From the NCBI RefSeq assembly GCF_932274485.2, contig NC_065881.2:54508702-54572701 (forward strand): a stretch of DNA of 64,000 nucleotides, written 5' to 3'. The DNA comes from Patella vulgata (lineage: Eukaryota > Mollusca > Gastropoda > Patellidae). A model generated the notes under the pieces. The model was given only the letters and a program-made list of their open reading frames with translations, was not told the origin of the DNA and made no database searches. Shown piece after piece: positions 13,001 through 24,100 of the stretch; the first letter of the stretch is position 1, and each line of letters begins with the position of its first letter. The position numbers were made by a program, and so were the translations under genes.

Positions 13001-16000
13001 GAAGATCTGAAGGCAATTGTTATTTGATGGTTTTTAAGTGTAATATATCATTTGAAGTATTCAGAGAAAACTATCCGTTATATTATACCCCATAGTTGAT
13101 GTCGTCCGTCGGTCCTGCGTCGGTTGATAATCACTTGTAACGATTCTACAGCTTGAAGTTCTCTGTATTGTTTTCAAATTTACAGCAATTGCTCATTTGT
13201 TCATTTGCGAACATTCTACAGCTCAGAGTGTTCCGTGGGGTTATTTAACGGATTACTTTCAAACTTATAAAAGCACGCGAGCGCAATACAGGGCACCATT
13301 CTTGAATTATTTTATTTAGAACTTGGAGGGATTGTTCATAAGGGAATATGCAAGAATCCTATGGAATTTCGAACGCGTTTTTGTAGACTTATCTTTCTGG
13401 GCACGTTTTAACATTTTAAGCTTTCGAACACGATATAGGATCCAGGACAAACTTCTTAATGAATTTATTAAAAACTTGATTATAATGACTGTTCGTTACT
13501 AAGGAGACACCCTATCAAGTTCAGTTTATGGTAGTTTAAAAGAATATAATTGAATGAATGAGCCAAATGAAAAACAAAAAAATTGCATCTTAAATTTCGA
13601 ATAGTTATCTTTCTATTCACATTTTAACTTTACATCGTGGGACAAAGTTCAATGTGGCGTTTTCATTATAAACGTGTCCTGTGTTTCAGAGCAGCTGCTT
13701 GTGGGCCTAACTAGGAGATCACAAGACCTTGTTTACATGTATATCCCGAAGACTGGGAAATTTAAGTTAAGGACGGGTTGGGTTAGGGTCTATATTATAG
13801 CACATCTTCCGAAAGCTGAAAATAATCGAGTTATATTGTATTCAGGGCCCGGCAGAGTGGGGGAGGGGTCAATAATTTGGCTGCAAGTACTGCCTTCTCC
13901 AGGTTATCACATGCAAGTAACTATCAGTTAGATACAATGGCGTAACTGAAAGAGGTCTGATTTTAACATAGAAGTGATCTATAGGGAGACTCTTTTTGAA
14001 AGAGCCGATAAATGCTGACTTTAAGCCAGAATTGGAGCATATTGAATTATTATCTAATCGCTCGGTTGTGTAATTTTATTTTAAGTACGAACGTAGACTT
14101 TCACAAGAAGAAAAATCCTGTTATGCTCTTTACTGATCCCTGGGTTAAGTGACGACACCCATACGGACAAGCGAATTATTGAAATAAAACTGAACAATAT
14201 GTTAGTCCCGCAATATGTCGAGTGAATGTTAAACCCCATTTCTCGGTACGCTTATGGAAACTTTAAATTCATCGCCGAGTTAATAATTTATTAACCAGAA
14301 ACACCCTTCAGCTTGCAGGGCCTATAGGCGGTCCCTGAAGTCCTAGAATGATAGCCCCCCCCCCCCCTATTTTCTTGTCTTGACGAGGTTTGGGTGAGCT
14401 CTTTGTTTTACTAGAATTTGTATATATCTTACAGATGTATGGTTCAGGTTTAGCTCAACCAATCGAATTTCCATTGTGTGAACTAACCGACAATCCCGAG
14501 CAGCGGCGATATACCGAAAAATTACTGAGCTGTCTAGATAGGGGACTCACACTGGAATGTAGAGACGGCGATATCTATGCAATTAGAAAATGCAGGTAAT
14601 GGAATTACTTAATCGTACCATACTGTCCGATCATGTCGGTGGACAACCCGAATGTACACAGCTTTCAGTAATGGGTAAAAATTTAGTACCAACAGTATAT
14701 AAGTAAGAATGCGGAAGGGTTTCGATATCTTTTGTGGTCAAGAATACCGAAAGCTCTCAATAGCCATGTTAACCAAACCTTCTCAGCCGCGATAGTACAC
14801 AAAATACCGGACGGTTCTGCAACAATAACGACAGTATATGATTTCGATTCCAATAGATGGGAAACGGTTTTGGTGCAACTGATACAGGACTGCCGAACGG
14901 CTCTGTTGCAAAAACGACAAATTGTTCCAACTAATCCAACGGTTTTGACAACTGATATTAAGATTTAGGCGTTTAGAATGCTAAACGGTATCGATATGAC
15001 AAAGTCATCTGTATTGAAATCGGTGGTAAGCTGGACGCACTGGGCGGTGTAATATCGGATTTAATGTTGCCATCATTATAAATACATTCATTCCCACATT
15101 AAATACATTTCTTGGTATGCTCAGAAAGCGAGCTGAAATATTTTTCTGTAATCTTGATTCCATTCCTCCATCATGTTAAAGATACATTATGGGAGATTCG
15201 GTAACGAGTTGGCAGTTATCACTACTTACTGGCAATTCAAAAGTACTTGGGTAAAAGTCAAAGCTGAAAAGAGAAATAATGGATTTAGTAATCAATACCA
15301 TAACCAGATTCTTAAAGATACATTATGGGAGATCCGGTAACGAGTTGGCAGTTCTCACTATAATAGTTAAAAACTAGATAATGTAAAGGCAATTTGGTGA
15401 AAATTTCATTCAAATTGATCCACTATGAACCGAGAACTAAGCGACTGAAATTCCCATAAGCCTCGGTCATCATTACTAAAGTCAGTACGATAAACAGCAT
15501 AGTCTCGATTATCCACTTAATCGTTTAATCGAGAAGGAAAGTTATGCAGTAAATCGGCCTACAATCCACTAAAGATCGCAGGCTAGCACTGCCATCTAGA
15601 GTTGATTATGGCCTGGATAGGTTAATTAATGTCTAATTAATAATTTAGATAACATTTCGGGCCTAAAGAAAGACCTGAAATAGGCAGATTTAGCTCTTGC
15701 ATAATGTATGTTTAACTGTGAAAGCTGCATGGTATGGATATCAATTATACTGTCATTTAGTTGTGGCGGGCGTTTCTTTAATGCTTCACTATATATTTCA
15801 GAGTTGTGGTGTTCGTGGCTAGTCCCGATAGTAACAGACCAATAAAAATAAACCGAGATTCGTCTAGCTGTAAAATATTCGATTACGCACAATTCAAAAA
15901 AGCTTTAGAAAACTATGCTGGGGGACAAGGTTCAAAACCCTCCGCCCAAATTCTACTTGGTTTTGGGCAAAATTGGACTAATTCATTAGAACCCTACCAA

Positions 16001-17201
16001 AACCTTCTTATATCCGCAACAATTTATCACCCCAAAGCCATCTACGACTTGTCTAAGGTAAATACATCTTTTTTCAAATTCTCATTATTTACTGCCTTTA
16101 AATTTTTATTGGCTGAATATCTTAAAAATAAGTTTATCGATTTAATTGAATTAATGTTGATTTATGTTGCGAGGGGGGTATCTGTTTACCTTATTCAAAA
16201 CTGCATTTTTTAAATCTAAAATCAAAGAGGTTTAGAACCTTTAACGCTTGTGGCCCTCTAGAGACCAAAACAATTTCTCCGATTTAGAGGAAACTTGGAA
16301 AGTGTGTTAAGGACCAAAATATCTTGGATGAATTCGATTGTGGTGTCCATCGTACCCTCCGTTACGCAACTATGTACCCTTATCCGAAAATCCTGTTATG
16401 GCGATAGAAGCTACAGTTTTTAACGGATATATTTCAATGTGAAGCATTGGGTTTATGATGGGACGAACACTATCTTCTGTGATTTTCCGTTCTGTAGTTA
16501 TCGCTTCATTGAGAGGCCGAACCATGTCGATCTTTCACGTTTTTCGTCCGTCTATTCCAAAATGTGGGCGTTTTACATAACATAATCGGGCACCTTCCAT
16601 TTAAAAATGAGTGTGGCGGGTGCCAGTGCCAGTGCCAGCGCAAGTCTTAAGCTTGCGGTTCATAAATATATAATCTAAGTTATATTTATAGCACGGCTTT
16701 CAGGAGTTAACAGGTTTAACCAGAGGGCGAGGGGTTAAACCTGTTAACGAATGAAGCGTACTATAAATCACTTTCAACATGCTTATTGTTATTGCACAGA
16801 AAACCCAACCCACATCTCTATATGATTTCTACCAAAACTAGTGTAAACTAGCAAAAATGTGCAATAACATTGAACATGTCTAGTTATTGCACGGTTACCC
16901 TTCACCCGATCTACTAGAGGGAAAACAATCTGCTTATTCAACGAAAAATGAAGATTTCCCATCCATGTTAAAACAGAATAAATTGCAGTGTACATTAGAT
17001 ATACGTGGCTAAATACGTGTTAACAAATCGATTTGGGCATATTATACTGGATATTTTATTAGAAAACTTGACTAACCATGTTTATATTTACAGATTGCAG
17101 GCAGAGAGCTATTATCACCTCCATTGCAAATATCTGATTCTGATGAAGTGGACCGCTACATCAAGATATATAAAGATATTTCTAAAACAATCCAAGACTG
17201 A
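7033..17201 (+). CDS. IRF: Interferon regulatory factor (IRF), 10 coding exons
   Basis: Coding exons: 7033-7212, 7723-7906, 8157-8257, 10331-10385, 10708-10842, 12167-12289, 12846-12970, 14435-14595, 15802-16057, 17094-17201. All introns are GT-AG, phases agree throughout, and the product is 475 aa. Residues 1-120 form the IRF winged-helix DNA-binding domain: conserved tryptophans W16, W31, W43, W62 and W81 (plus W51, W78), the motif HTGRHQAGVDK, and the recognition helix around RFRCALNKLPDIEEVK. A hydrophilic linker of about 140 aa follows. Residues ~261-475 match the IRF-3/SMAD-like association domain, with RRYTEKLL, KIFDYAQFKKAL and LLGFGQNW. Known for the family: nuclear or latent cytosolic factors that bind GAAA-type sites in antiviral promoters and dimerise through the C-terminal domain. 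The ATG lies just after an acceptor at 7016-7017, so untranslated 5' exons are likely upstream. The two-domain layout fits the general IRF type rather than IRF1/2; no vertebrate orthologue can be named. Confidence 0.93.
8258..10330 (+). other. IRF intron 3
   Basis: About 2 kb of AT-rich intron without a recognisable gene. It contains a TATA-like CTATAAATAG at 8819-8828. No named repeat was recognised here. Confidence 0.4.
11060..11390 (-). repeat. Near full-length SINE family A copy in IRF intron 5
   Basis: Read on the minus strand it begins with a tRNA-like head (GGAGCCATCGTGGCTAAGTG, box A-like, then GGTTCGATCTC, box B-like). The family body follows, with ATCGGATTCCA... in plus orientation and GGGCTAATGAAGACAGGC. 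A long open frame across it (11027-11479) is a by-product of the repeat. Confidence 0.7.
11470..12046 (+). repeat. SINE family A copy interrupted by an inverted-repeat element
   Basis: Family A sequence in direct orientation (TCTAGTCATTCGAATGGGA, CCGTGTACACATTGGCACG) resumes after about 11955 (GCGTATGTCCGTCTAC) and ends in GGGCGTTAAACCCACATTTT plus an ATTTC-rich tail. The interruption is the element at 11589-11954. Confidence 0.6.
11589..11954. mobile_element. GC-rich inverted-repeat element nested in a SINE
   Basis: Ends CCCCGATCAGACAGGGGTGG and, inverted, CCCCCGTCAGACCCGGGTGG, both continuing into GCGTCCTTA; the inverted repeats run about 40 bases. Length about 366. The core is richer in G+C than its surroundings and has no coding sequence. 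Target-site duplication could not be settled. Family unknown. Confidence 0.6.
12971..14434 (+). other. IRF intron 7
   Basis: No gene seen. Contains a C run at about 14347-14357 and short diverged repeat pieces. An open frame at 13674-13931 has no recognisable similarity and is not called. Confidence 0.35.
15177..15361. repeat. Direct repeat of a dispersed element in IRF intron 8
   Basis: TTAAAGATACATTATGGGAG followed by AT(T/C)CGGTAACGAGTTGGCAGTT occurs at 15177 and again at about 15313. Related words (GAGCTGACAGTTCTCGCTAT) occur at 33965 and inverted at 54475, 59095 and 51460, so it is a dispersed family. The rest of introns 8 and 9 (14596-15801, 16058-17093) shows no gene. Confidence 0.5.
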
Positions 17202-17311
17202 AACTTGTTTATCTACATACTGTCACTGTATCAATATTCATTTAGTCTGTGCTAATTTGGACTTTATATATTTGCATACTTCGGGGGGGGGGGGGGGTTA
17301 CAAGTGCAATG

Positions 17312-17317
17312 AATAAA
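17312..17317 (+). promoter_or_regulatory. Candidate poly(A) signal of the IRF gene
   Basis: AATAAA lies about 110 bases after the IRF stop codon and just beyond a run of G (17283-17297). It is the first canonical signal downstream. Position only; no transcript evidence. Confidence 0.5.
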
Positions 17318-17504
17318 ACACAACGGGATGTTTCTTGCAGACAAGTTTGTAGTTGTTATTGGGAATTATTCGTTTTAATAAGCTTCATAAAATATTGCTT
17401 ATGATTATAATTGATGTACACATAATTTTACAGAAATGTAATATTTTTCAGAATTATATTTACCAATAGTGTTTTCATAATGTTCTTTATTGGATATATT
17501 TCAC

Positions 17505-17680
17505 TAAACTATAACACATACTTATGGAAGAACAATTACTGATTTATTTAGGCGACGTTTCGAAGAGTTTCGAAGAGTATTCTCTCGACGTTTTCAAGCA
17601 AGTACGTTGAGAGAATACTCTTCGAAACGTCACCTAAATAAATCAGTAATTGTTCTTCCATAAGTATGTGTTATAGTTTA
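17505..17680. repeat. 176-bp near-perfect palindrome (hairpin element)
   Basis: TAAACTATAACACATACTTA at the left is mirrored by its complement ending at 17680. Arms of about 70 bases enclose GACGTTTTCAAGCAAGTACG. Such a fold-back is typical of a small MITE or of inverted duplication. It lies directly before the duplicated block at 17681-18407. Confidence 0.6.
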
Positions 17681-18407
17681 TTGCTCTATCCAGTTACTAA
17701 ATGCCCCTTAAAGATCGATATATTTCACAATAACGGTTTATTGATGGGGTTTTAATTTATCAACTATTTTGTTGTAAATATATTTCATTTTGATTCATCA
17801 ATTAAATAATACATACAGTTTCAGAATTTTGAGTGACCATCTTTATTTATATAAAATTGACTGTTTCATGTCTAAAGGATCATCACTCGATTTTAGAATA
17901 AATTTGTTTTCCTCCGAAGTATTTTTAAAAATGTATATGTGGAGTATGAAATTTTATGTACAATTTAAGTGTTATTTGCCGTTAAAGAGCACTATTAATA
18001 TCATTATTACATAATTTCATTTTTTAAGCCTATTTTTATTGCTCTATCCAATTACTAAATGCTTCTTAAAGATCTATATATTTTACAATAACGGTTTATT
18101 GATGGAGTTTTAATTTATCAACTATTTTGTTGTAAATATATTTCATTTTGATTCATAAATTAAATAATACATACTGTTTCAGAATTTTGAGTGACCATCT
18201 TTATTTATATAAAATTGACTGGTTCATGGCTAAAGGGTCATCACTCGATTTCGTAATAAATTTGTTTTCCTCCAAAGTATTTTTAAAAACATATAATATG
18301 TTATTATGTGGAGTATGAAATTTTATTTACAACTTGTGTGTTATTTGTCGTTAAAGAGCACTATTAATATCATTATCATTATTACATAATTTCATTTTTT
18401 AAGCCTA
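17681..18407. repeat. Two-copy direct duplication downstream of IRF, about 358-base period
   Basis: TTGCTCTATCCAGTTACTAA (17681) recurs as TTGCTCTATCCAATTACTAA (18039), and the two blocks run in parallel to TTTCATTTTTTAAGCC. They differ by scattered substitutions and a small insertion (TGTTATTA), so the duplication is not recent. No gene is seen from 17202 to 18800. Confidence 0.65.
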
Positions 18408-18809
18408 CATTAAAGCAAGAAACCGCTTTAGTAGGTTTTTTTTCACACCCGGAAAAAAGATTATACATTTTTGTTATTTATTACCAAGACCACCATATAC
18501 CTATTATGCCATATAATCAGACCAAATCTTTATGTACATTTTGACATGTATTCTTGCATTATTGAAAGTTAAATATCTCTGATGTAGTTTATGTTTCGTT
18601 TGACATTTAATCTTTTTTTTAACATTTTAAATCGAAATGTTTTTAAAAATATCAATTTCATTTATAGTAATAATGTAATTGTGACATACTTCAATAATCA
18701 CAATGGTATGAGATAAATATAATGACTCATATAATTTGTCATTATTCAAGGACAGGCATCCATGCAATTACCATGTTTTATGGGATCTGTATATCATCCA
18801 AATTAATGA

Positions 18810-19130
18810 AATGAAGTGAAATGAAATAAAATGGGATTTAAAGTTCTACTTTTCTGCTCATACTGCGTTAATGAAAATGGAGCATATGTCATGCAGTGTG
18901 CTTTGATGGAAAGTTTGCCCGGACAGCGGCGCTACAGCTTACCCTTATATCGAATTCCATCTGTCAAGGGTTCTTTTACCAGCACAACGTGTACACGGGT
19001 CCTCGCTTTTCTGTCTCATCCGAACAACTAGACAGCTTTCCCCCTCCATCCTGCAACACTAACAAGGGGAAACCACGCCGGAAAAAGCCAGAGGAATTTT
19101 TTCGGCCAACAACGGTAGCGAACCCTGAGT
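18810..19130 (-). repeat. SINE family A copy
   Basis: Starts with the GAAATGAAATAAAATGGG tail and continues with the family body (AATTCCATCTGTCAAGGG, CCGAACAACTAGACAGC, GACAAGGGGAAACCACGC-like). Head truncated. Confidence 0.65.
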
Positions 19131-19304
19131 AATAATTTAAAAGATAGGTTGCCAGGCAAGGAAACATACGCCCACAGCAGCAAAGTCATGAAAATCCAAT
19201 TTTGAGTAATAACCTATGAAGTAATTATCAGAAAAGATTAGAATTTGTTTCAATTGTTTGTCTCATGACCTTAAACAATTTATATTAACTTTAGCCTCTA
19301 AGAG

Positions 19305-19690
19305 CGTCCACAAGATTTTTCAAAATGATCAAGGGCCTTACCTCTGGCAGTAATTATCGGATATGGTTGAAAATGAATAAGATTCTTTGTCTCATGACCT
19401 TAAACACAGTGTATAATTATCTGCCATCTTATCTGAGAGAGCTTGTGGTACCTTACATGTACATGCCATCGAAATACCTAAGATCAAGTACTAAGAACGT
19501 CCACAAGATTTTTCAAAATGATCAAGGGCCTTACCTCTGGCAGTAATTATCGGATATGGTTGAAAATGAATAAGATTCTTTGTCTCATGACCTTAAACAC
19601 AGTGTATAATTATCTGCCATCTTATCTGAGAGAGCTTGTGGTACCTTACATGTACATGCCATCGAAATACCTAAGATCAAGTACTAAGAA
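19305..19690. repeat. Tandem duplication, two 193-base copies
   Basis: CGTCCACAAGATTTTTCAAA starts at 19305 and again at 19498. I see no difference between the copies up to AGTACTAAGAA. It joins part of a hairpin-family monomer to the first part of the LINE fragment, so the duplication came after the LINE had inserted. Recent by its identity, or an assembly artefact. Confidence 0.75.
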
Positions 19691-19862
19691 CAACCTTGTT
19701 GTCCCAAAATATAAACTCAGCTCCGTTAAAGCTCGCTCATTTAATGTTATTGCTGCCAATTTGTGGAATTCGCTACCTGAAAATCTTCGAGCCAGTCCAT
19801 CATTAGACTTCCTTAAATCCAGATTGAAAACATACTTATTTGAGAAATATTTGCAAGAGTGA
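19398..19862 (+). mobile_element. LINE fragment, C-terminal end of the reverse-transcriptase protein
   Basis: Codes for YLPSYLRELVVPYMY, then SSTKNNLVVPKYKLSSVKAR, SFNVIAANLWNSLPENLR and FLKSRLKTYLF. This is the typical last segment of Jockey/CR1/RTE-like non-LTR retrotransposon ORF2 proteins (P-YL-L...LRSS...RSF...A...WN-LP..LR...F...LK..LF). Only this tail is present, and its start is duplicated by the 193-base tandem repeat. Confidence 0.7.
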
Positions 19863-20139
19863 TTGTATTTTTGTGGCGCTATATGTGGACTTATTTTATC
19901 AAAGTCAATCAACTTCTACAAGATTTTTCAAAGAGATCAAGGGCTATAACTCCAGCAGTAATTATCGAAATAGTTGAAAGTCAATAGGCTTTATGACCTA
20001 GAACACTGTGTATAAATTTAAATTCAATTCGATATTAACTTTAGCCTCTAGAGCGTGAACAAGATATTTCAAAGTGACCAAGGGGCATAACACTGGTAGT
20101 AACTATCGGAAATCACTGAAAATCAACAGATTTTAAAAC

Positions 20140-20480
20140 GGTTTTAAAACCAAATAAACATTATGACCTCTAGAGGGTTCAGAGGCTAAAACCGCTATAT
20201 TTCGTACAATCTGGTGCTATAATCCAGAAAGTTACAATCCGATATGATATGCGCCTATATCAAAAGAAACTGAGATCTTTGGAATATAAACATATGTTTT
20301 AAGTTTCATAAAAAATCCGATATAAAATCTATTTTTCGTACAATAAGGGGTTATAATCCATGAATTTACGATCCTATACATGCCAATATCGAAAGGAATC
20401 GTGATCATTGTGATATAAACATATATTTTAAGTTTCATCAAAATCAGATAAAAATTGTGACCTGTAGTGTCCACAAACAA
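20140..20480 (-). repeat. Monomers of the ATATCGAAAGGAA type
   Basis: Two diverged monomers with CCGATATGATATGCGCCTAT, ATATCAAAAGAAACTGAGAT and ACCTGTAGTGTCCACAAAC. They match the larger array at 32750-33864. 20481-21127 has only AT-rich sequence. Confidence 0.5.
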
Positions 20481-21075
20481 AATCTGAACAGATGGAAGGA
20501 CTGAGGTGAGACAGACTGAGGTGACGGCATTAAATGTCCAGTATAAAAAAAACTTAAATGAATATAATATATAGGGTAAAATTGACCATGAAAGATGGGA
20601 TGTTGTGAATGCTTAGAATGAACAATGAACAATGAACATTTACATAACATACAGATAACATAAAGATAAAGAATCCCATGGTACCATGGTGGTTTTATTT
20701 TTTACTTCATCATGAATCAACCTTTATTCCACTCCATATATATTCATTCTCTATTCCAGAATAAAATACAAATATAGACTTTTAGACCATACATAATAAA
20801 ATGTAGTATTAACATAACTATCTTGCTCTGTAAGCTATTAAAATCAATCAATCCTAATATAAGTTATGGACATGCCCATCAAAATTCACACTGCATTCTA
20901 TCTATACATTTCTTTATTGTCTTAGAATGTTCATTCAAGGTATGAAAGAAAACTCATTTCTATCCATGAACAATGAGCCTTAGCTAGATGGTAACTAACC
21001 TAGGTTGCTTGCTTTAATCATAAACATTGCTACCTGAAGAACTCTTATATTTGTTAAATTTATGTAAGGAAAATC

Positions 21076-21081
21076 TTTATT
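21076..21081 (-). promoter_or_regulatory. Candidate poly(A) signal of MTG2
   Basis: AATAAA on the minus strand, about 47 bases past the MTG2 stop codon. This spacing suits a short 3' untranslated region. Position only. Confidence 0.5.
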
Positions 21082-21127
21082 AGCCTTCTTGTACATTGAA
21101 GCTTTAAAATATAAACTCTGTCAATCA

Positions 21128-24100
21128 TCACCAACCTATTCCTTTCTTTTCACCATATTTATCATACAGTTCCCGTAAATGTATCAGTAGATTGTCAATA
21201 CCTATCTTATTTTTACCAGAAATCACAAACACAGGTAAATTAATGGAACTTTTTAAAACTTCCAGTTTCTCTTCAGCACCTTCTAGGTCTATTTTATTAC
21301 CAATTATGGCATGAGGCCGTTCTGATAATCCAACCTGATATTGTTCTAATTCATACTTTAGGGCTTCCAGTTGATGCCATGGCTCCTCCACAGATAAGTC
21401 AAGCACATATAATAGACATGCACAGCGTTCGATGTGGCGCAAAAATGATATTCCTAATCCTTTATTTTGATGTGCTCCTTCAATTAAGCCTGGTATATCA
21501 GCCACTATAAAATACAAGAAATAATAAACATCACTTGAAATCACCAATAATGAAATATGGATAGCCAGAGGAATGAGATTTATCCTAATCTTTCGTATAG
21601 TCTATATGAAATTGACAAAGGCACAAGATAATATTTTATACACTCCAGTGTATTTTTGGTGTATATAATGTAATCTACACTTGGTAAGTATAATATTAGA
21701 ACCTGACCTGCTATCTGTTCATGATCATCATAAATCACCATACCAACATGAGGATTTAGAGTTGTAAATGGATAGGATGCCACTTTCGGCCGAGCTCTTG
21801 AGATAGCGCGAAGCAATGTAGATTTCCCAGCATTAGGAAAACCAATCTGCAAAATATTAAGCCGTTAAACTTTTCATTCCATACATCACTCCAACGTAAA
21901 ATAGATTTCAATATTAAGAGCAAGACACATAATTTGGTAAAATCGGCTCAAATATTCCATATCTAGAAATAACATAATTCTAAGTCACAACTATAGTCTA
22001 TTTCTATTTCTGACTATCTGAAATGAGATATCTTTAATTGACCAACATTTTCCAACTATAAAATCTCACCAATCCAGCATGAGCCATAGTTCTAAGTTCT
22101 ACAAATAGTATTTTCTCTTCACCAGGGGCACCCATTTCAGCATAATTAGGTACTCGTTCTTCATTGGTTAAAAAGAAATGATTGCCTTTCCCTCCGGCAC
22201 CTCCACGCCCAGCTATATAATAATCACAAGTATTGTCTAAGGATGATAAAACATCACCTGTTTCACTTTTTACTACAGTCCCTACAGGTACCTTTAAAAT
22301 AAATATGATATTTAATCATTGTTTAATCCAGTAAGAGTATTCATACAAGAGTATTCATATAACTATAAGAGTATTCATACAAGAGTATAACATAGATCAC
22401 CCTACTTAGCCACAAGTTGCTGGCTGCAACATCATGATATAAATGTTTGTATTAACATGCTCCCTACACGCCCACCAGCAGCAAAGGAAATGAACTCTAT
22501 ACAAAGCTTTAAGACAAGTTGCCAGGTAACGAAACATACGGCCACAGCAGCTAAGTCGTCTGGGGAGTCAACAAGTGTTGTTGCATATTTTGTCTTTTGT
22601 CAGAAATGAAAACATTTACAACACACTAAAATCTGATTACGAGTAACAACCCATTTGGCTTCTAGTTCTGCCCTATTCTAACATTTAGCATACAAAACAT
22701 TTTATATCAGTTGCCATAATCATCGGAAATCATTGATAATTGATAGGTACCATTATTGTACCGTTCTACAGGCCAAGGCTAGACCCCAATTACCTGACGG
22801 AACCGGATAATCTGACAGTGACAAGAGCTTCAAACAGAACGAGGACGGACTCGGGACCCACGGCGCGAAGGCCAGGGCAAGTGGTTTATAGTTTTTAATC
22901 CACCAGAATCTGATAGTAATCCTGCCCACGCCACTTGGTACCCATATACACCGGTTTTTTTCTACTTCTAAGTAACAGTGTATTCTGTTCCTTAATTTAT
23001 AGCAACAATTTTTTTTAAAACATTACTCGGCATACCTTTGGGCCCCTCTAGACTCTTGGAAAAGTGTCCCAGCTGTCCCCCTCTTACAAACCCTGCCTTA
23101 AACACTGTATGAATATAGTCAATCAGATATTAACTTTAGCCTCTAAAGCGTCCACAAGATATTTAAAGTGATTAAGGGCCATAACTCTGGCAGTAACTAT
23201 AAGAAATAGTAGCAAATCAATAGGATTCTTCGTCTCATAACCTTAAACATTGTGTATAAATTTAAAGACAATCAGATATTAACTTTAGCCTCCAGAGCAT
23301 CCACAAGCAATTGTGGACGCCGGACCAACGGACTGGGGCGACAACAATATACGACCACATTTCAATGTGGGCGTATAAAAAGAAATTAGAGAATGAAAAA
23401 TTAACGATTCTAAAAATTTCTTCCTTGTGCCCCAATAAATGATAAATGATAAGTAAATTTTGAATGTTGACAGGGTTGTTGTAAACTGTTTTCTGTACTG
23501 TATACACATGTTTTGACAGTCAAAATATGAACGAAAAGGTCATTTACGATTCGAAAATTTAGAAATTTAAAAGGGGTTCTTTCTATGCTTAATGTGCACG
23601 CTCACCAAGTTTTAAATCTAACATTAACAAGATTTAATGAATTTGAAGGGTTCTTTCTTGTGCTTAATGAGCAATCTCACCAAATTTTAAACAATTCAGT
23701 TGAGAACTCTGTGTTACCTAACATTAACAAGATTTAATGACTTTAAAAGTAAATGTAAAGAAGGGAGAGGGGGATAACTCCAAAATACACTATTGAAAAA
23801 TTCAGAATTTCAATAGTGCCAGTTATGCAGAACTTTGTCATATATTGTTTTCACAGGTTTGAACATAAATAGTTAGACAACAATGAAATTGGTTCTTTCT
23901 TACAATCAATGAACTGCCCTTGAGAAGTGGTATGAGATGTTCCAGAAGCACTAATATTTTTAAATGCTAATTACTTTTTTCTTCAAACTAGATAAGCATT
24001 AACTTGACCAGGTAAATGTAGTCTGTAAAGTGAAACGGGTTAAAACTTACTAATGCATATGTGTGCTCTGCATTTTTACCATGACAGTGTTTCTTAGAAC

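Larger units (their letters stand above)
19135..20115 (-). repeat. Hairpin-family repeat, X-box-like end plus about 147-base monomers, split by a LINE piece
   Basis: On the minus strand the element's end reads TGTGGGCGTATGTTTCCTTG (19150s), next to the GTTGCC-like palindrome. Monomers built on GATCAAGGGCC and AGCCTCTA(A)GAGCG(T) follow at 19290-19400 and 19910-20115. A LINE fragment sits between. See 42759-43519 for the best copy. Confidence 0.5.

Noticed and set aside
14732-14968. A 78-residue open frame in IRF intron 8
   Set aside because: No splice sites that would include it in frame, and the neighbouring IRF exons join without it.
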